Source: Solanum dulcamara (taxonomy: Eukaryota > Streptophyta > Magnoliopsida > Solanales > Solanaceae). Taken from it: 64,000 bases of DNA. Below the pieces are notes generated by a model, which saw nothing but the letters and a program-made list of their open reading frames with translations, was not told where the DNA came from and did not search any database. Below are positions 60,502 to 64,000 of this stretch, piece by piece (within the stretch, counting starts at the first letter, position 1; each line of letters begins with the position of its first letter). The stretch is from the NCBI RefSeq assembly GCF_947179165.1, contig NC_077242.1:29924097-29988096 (forward strand). Direction: 5' to 3'. The translations under genes were made by a program, and so were the position numbers.

Positions 60502-62634
60502 TGTCACGACCCAAAAATTATATGTGATGACACTCATCTCAATCCACCGAGACAAGTCAGCCTAATACCCAACGGAAAGTAGATGTGGAAGAAAAAGAAA
60601 TGAATCAAAATTCAACTTAACCAAAAACACGTAAAACAAACTCAAAATCCCCCAAGATTGGTTGTCACGTGTACAAGTCACTAATATATTACCGAAGTAC
60701 GAAAGAAATACAGTCACAATGTATTTGTCTCTATAATAGGACTAAAATATAATAAAAGAGTAAGAGATGTCCGCTAGATGGATGTAACAACTACCTCAAC
60801 ACTCGAAATGATAGCCTCAGATATGGTAAAAAACACTAGGAGATCAAGCAAGTCCGGGCTCACAACCTACACAAGTGTAGAAGCAAGGGGTAAGTACCAA
60901 ACAACACGGTACTCTGCAAATGGACAAATAAAACTAAGCAATCTCAATAGATACAAATACTCCTGTCCTCCCAACCGAACCTCCTTAACTATAACCTGCA
61001 TAAAACCAGCCCAACTCTATACTTGTACAATAATAACAGTAGTATAGTCTACGAATACTCATCAATAGTCTCATCAATGAATTATATCAAGTCAAGTTCA
61101 GAATATACAAAGCAATAAAGTGGTAAACACGAATTCACAAATATCAATGAAATGTGATGCAATGAAATGAGATGATGCATATTTGTTCTATCGGTACACA
61201 TCCGCTGAATTACAGTCCGGAACCCATGAGGGACATTTCTGTCCATGTTACCTGCCATGGAGTGTGTGCCTATCCCCTTAATAGACATATCCTGCCATAG
61301 AGCATGTGGCCCAACCCCTTTGTTTAATATCATTTTCAGTCTCAACACAGTATGTCAGAACCAATGCAATCAATTCATGTTCATATGATTCACGATAATA
61401 ACATGAAAAAAACAATATTTTTTCCTATCTCATATCAACATAGTCATTTCACATGTCCAAAATAAATCCATAATCTCATCACATCAATTCTACTAATACA
61501 GGTCATTAGACTGCTATTTTATATCCCTCATCTCCATTTTCAAGGTTAATCATACAGTCAATAACTCAGTCCAATTCTCATTTCTTCCGGTGCACATAAC
61601 AAGGAAATACAAGCATCTACAAGCTTAAACTGAGGTTTAAAAATTCACTTGCCTCAAATAATCAAGCAATTACTCCGAGACTTGAGCCTTCCCTTTTTGT
61701 TGGGCCTCCAAATAAGTATAATCTAATCAAATGAATAACCACAATAAGATTTTGAAACTAACAACACCCATATTACCATATGTCTAGTCTAGACCCAAAA
61801 ATTCACGTAAATCTATAAATACGTTCCTAATCTTAATGGCACTTAACATGTCAACTCCCATATTTTTTGAATTTTAAAACTAGGGTTAAACCTCAATTTC
61901 CCCAATAACATAAATTTAATTATGTTTGTATAATAAAATACCCTATTATTTAATTACTTATTTCAATATATCAAAACTTAATTTATAATGTGATAAAAAA
62001 AAATAATAACAACTAAAGTTGGAGACACCGATTACGAAACTAGTGATAGTAACTGTGAACTAATTTCATTAATCAACCTTTTAAATATAACAAGCACTCT
62101 TGTGTCAATCATTTAACAATGATTGTCAATGATTGCAAACACTATTGGTTTTGCGCCGACGACATGTTGCAGTGGCACTAATCTTAATATTTTTTTCATT
62201 TTGCTAATATTACATCATCAATGTTCTTTGTAAAAAATTGATAATATCAAATGGTCATATTCCTTTACACAATTCTATATATTTATACATGAGTAAAACA
62301 AACAGAAATCATCAGATGGGAAATTTCACCGAAGAATATCAAGTCTTATGCTTTGTAGTCATCGCACGATAACTTCCTCGCTGTTCTCTTTTTTTTCTTT
62401 CTCAAACTAATTATGTATTAAAAGTTACAAAACCTCTTTTAATAAATAAAGTGGTATAAGATATTAACTAAATTAACAATTTAGTTCATAAATTAAATTA
62501 ATTATCTAAAATCACCCATCAACTAATTAACTGTAGTTACCGAAAAGTTCAAATTTCCCAATTTACATTTACAAAATGGGTCTTTTATGAAAGAAAGAAG
62601 ACTCGTACATGAAATGACCTAATGGGTCATTATA
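60502..62634 (-). repeat. Solo LTR with target duplication
   Basis: + strand ends TGTCACGACCC...GGGTCATTATA, i.e. a minus-strand LTR beginning near TGTAATGACCC (final CA mutated to TA). 2.13 kb, with GTAAA on both sides. No internal region adjoins it, so it is the product of LTR-LTR recombination that removed a full element. A short frame at 60778-61047 within it has no recognisable domain. Confidence 0.85.
61246..61321 (+). repeat. Two imperfect ~36-bp tandem units in the solo LTR
   Basis: CCTGCCATGGAGTGTGTG and CCTGCCATAGAGCATGTG begin corresponding parts of units at ~61246-61280 and ~61286-61321. Each is followed by a CC(T/C)(A/A)(T/A)CCCC run. It lies mid-LTR and is of unknown function. 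Confidence 0.6.
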
Positions 62635-63528
62635 GTAAACCTCAACTATAACTCAATTACGATGAATTTAACTATGGGCGCATGAACGAACTCAATCTAA
62701 TGCTATGAATAGCCTTACATACTTGGAATCCGAAGCTTTACTCCAAAGTGAAGAACTCAATGAACACTCTTGAACCCCTAGCCTTGTCTCCTCACCAGAG
62801 CCTTTTGTGTACTACCCGGAATATAAGAATCACCGAAATAGTATTTCTACACTATTAAGAACTAAAATTATATTTGAGAATTAGTAAAGAAGTGTATAGA
62901 GAGAAGAGTTGTTTGAGAAAACTTGATGAATAAAATGAGGAAATAAGGTGGGTATTTATAGGTATGGAGGAGGGACCTAACAATAAATAAAAATAATTAC
63001 AAAGGATGGTCTTGAAAATTCAATGGAGGATTGTGATCTCATGGATGATGTCAAATGGATGACTATTGATGTCATGGGTGATGTCAAATGGATCTAGATC
63101 TTTCCATGGTTGGTGAGATGAATCTTGTTTTAACGGAATACCCTTTTTTGGAGCTGCGTTTGAACAAGATAACTTCCTATTTAGAATTTGGTGTCTCATA
63201 TGAATTGTAGCTCTAGAAGTGTACTTTTATGTCATTCAAGAATCAACCCATTTTGAGCATCCTACCGTGAGATATGATGTTTCTTCTACAAATAATCCAT
63301 TTCGTCACTACACCATATTTTGCAAAAAAATAGTTTTTTTGACCTACTTATCCTCCGAATTTTATGATATGATCTTCACAAAGGTTGTAGGTAATGATGT
63401 TGAGTTATTAAGATATTTCAATCACCTAATTTGGACTAATCTATGAAAAGTTATTCTCAAAATACAGAAGTAGTATTATTTTCATCGATTGTTGAAACAC
63501 CACATATAACATTTTAAGGGATGTTACA
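62635..63528 (-). repeat. TE10 3' LTR, U3/R part
   Basis: Continues the LTR interrupted at 60501. It matches the TE6 LTR U3/R (CTTACATAC(T/C)TGGAATCCGA near 62713, ACTCTTGA, the TATA region), ending AGGGATGTTACA, i.e. minus-strand TGTAACATCCCT. Confidence 0.82.
62953..62960 (-). promoter_or_regulatory. TATA box in TE10 LTR
   Basis: TATAAATA on the minus strand, in the same position as in both TE6 LTRs. Confidence 0.6.
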
Positions 63529-63545
63529 ATATCTCTCTCTTAGGA
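63529..63545 (-). other. TE10 polypurine tract
   Basis: The minus strand reads TCCTAAGAGAGAGATAT, adjoining the LTR start. Confidence 0.75.
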
Positions 63546-63739
63546 TCATTCATCCTCGAATGAAGATGACACTAGGGTACATGAATAACGAATATCATCA
63601 AGATGCCAATTTCTCAAAAACTCTGATACTCAATTTTTCATACAACACATACTCAAATAGTCAATGACTCAAACTTAAGAATACACATCGACTCAAAGGT
63701 AGAAGTAAGGAATATAACCTTGAACATCATCCTTGGAAA

Positions 63740-64000
63740 GAATGAATAAATGAGGATATTTAGCCTTCATATCTTCTTTAGATTTCCATGTATCCTATTC
63801 AACAAATTGATTTTGCCATAGGATTTTGACAGATACCACTTCCTTAGTTCTTAATTTGTGAACTTGACGATCAAGAATCTAGACTTGAATCTTTTCAGAA
63901 ACTCAAACTCTCTTTCACCCCAATGCTCCCAGTCAGGACAACAAGTGGAGGATATCCCAAACACTTCTTAAGCATAGAGATATGAAACATGGGATGAATA
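63740..64000 (-). pseudogene. TE10 integrase C-terminus and chromodomain (runs off the edge)
   Basis: From the edge leftwards the minus strand encodes IHPMFHISMLKKCLGYPPLVV and then a decayed chromodomain with stops and frame changes (ILDRQV-like and TWKSKEDM-like pieces at ~63880 and ~63790). The start of TE10 lies beyond 64000. It has the same arrangement as the TE6 and TE7 3' ends. Confidence 0.8.

Noticed and set aside
60778..61047. 89-codon frame with a Thr-rich start
   Set aside because: It sits inside a solo LTR with a target duplication. It shows no domain, no homologous frame in related LTRs, and no support as a gene.
1..64000. CRISPR array, bacterial operon, phage defence or toxin-antitoxin system
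   Set aside because: There are no regularly spaced identical repeats, no Shine-Dalgarno-led gene clusters and no bacterial protein families. The sequence is plant repetitive DNA.
1..64000. Endogenous plant pararetrovirus (caulimovirid) or retrovirus-like env gene
   Set aside because: All pol series have integrase, chromoviral LTRs and tRNA-Met sites or Athila features. No movement-protein or coat-type domain and no signal-peptide/transmembrane env-like frame was seen.

Overview
This window looks like eudicot plant pericentromeric or heterochromatic DNA, most probably from a Solanaceae genome. I infer that family from recognisable repeat types and it was not tested. It is AT-rich and I find no intact host gene. 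Nearly everything is decayed LTR retrotransposon. Most copies are Ty3/gypsy chromoviruses: gag with two zinc knuckles, then protease, reverse transcriptase (RT), RNase H and integrase ending in a chromodomain. They use an initiator-Met-tRNA primer binding site of the form TGGTATCAGAGC and long LTRs (about 1.8-2.3 kb), possibly the Tekay/Del lineage. No coding region is open end to end.

Layout. TE1 (+): integrase tail 1-1229, 3' LTR 1286-3073. TE2 (+): 5' LTR 3309-~5603, gag/pol 5824-~10360, truncated 3' LTR 10518-~11478. TE3 (+): LTR ~11479-13202, gag to mid-RT 13419-15466, then an LTR fragment to ~16862. Athila-type element (-): ~16863-20972, the only clearly non-chromoviral pol. Family-A LTR (-): 20973-~22735. 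TE4 (+): ~22736-27691, cut inside integrase. TE5 (+): 5' LTR 27692-28281, gag/pol 28499-31759, resuming at 48599-49822, with a 3' LTR fragment 50092-50389. TE5 is split by TE7 (-, 31760-48598), which is itself split by TE6 (-, 31792-41106). TE5's 3' LTR is split by TE8 (+, 50390-55551). After TE8 come a CACTA-like terminus (to ~56126), a (-) LTR fragment (56127-56873), an unassigned LTR-like repeat TE9 (56874-~59316), TE10's (-) 3' LTR (59341-60501 plus 62635-63528) and TE10's integrase C-terminus at the window edge. A solo LTR (60502-62634) interrupts the TE10 LTR.

Insertion order from the nesting: TE4, then TE5, then TE7, then TE6. TE8 is independently younger than TE5. TE6 is flanked by a perfect 5-bp duplication (TAACA) and its LTRs differ at only about 2% of sites by eye. 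Even so, its coding region carries seven in-frame stops, all explicable as C:G to T:A transitions, plus about five one-base indels.

I see no novel gene system. The most interesting signals are: the resolved four-level nest; the transition-only stop spectrum of the youngest copy; a recurrent TAA at the gag/protease boundary of three copies; dense short inverted repeats (GACTCGTAG and its complement) in the U3 of many LTRs; a conserved GGTATGT plus CCATGGGT hairpin block inside LTRs; and repeated large deletions of LTR middles.
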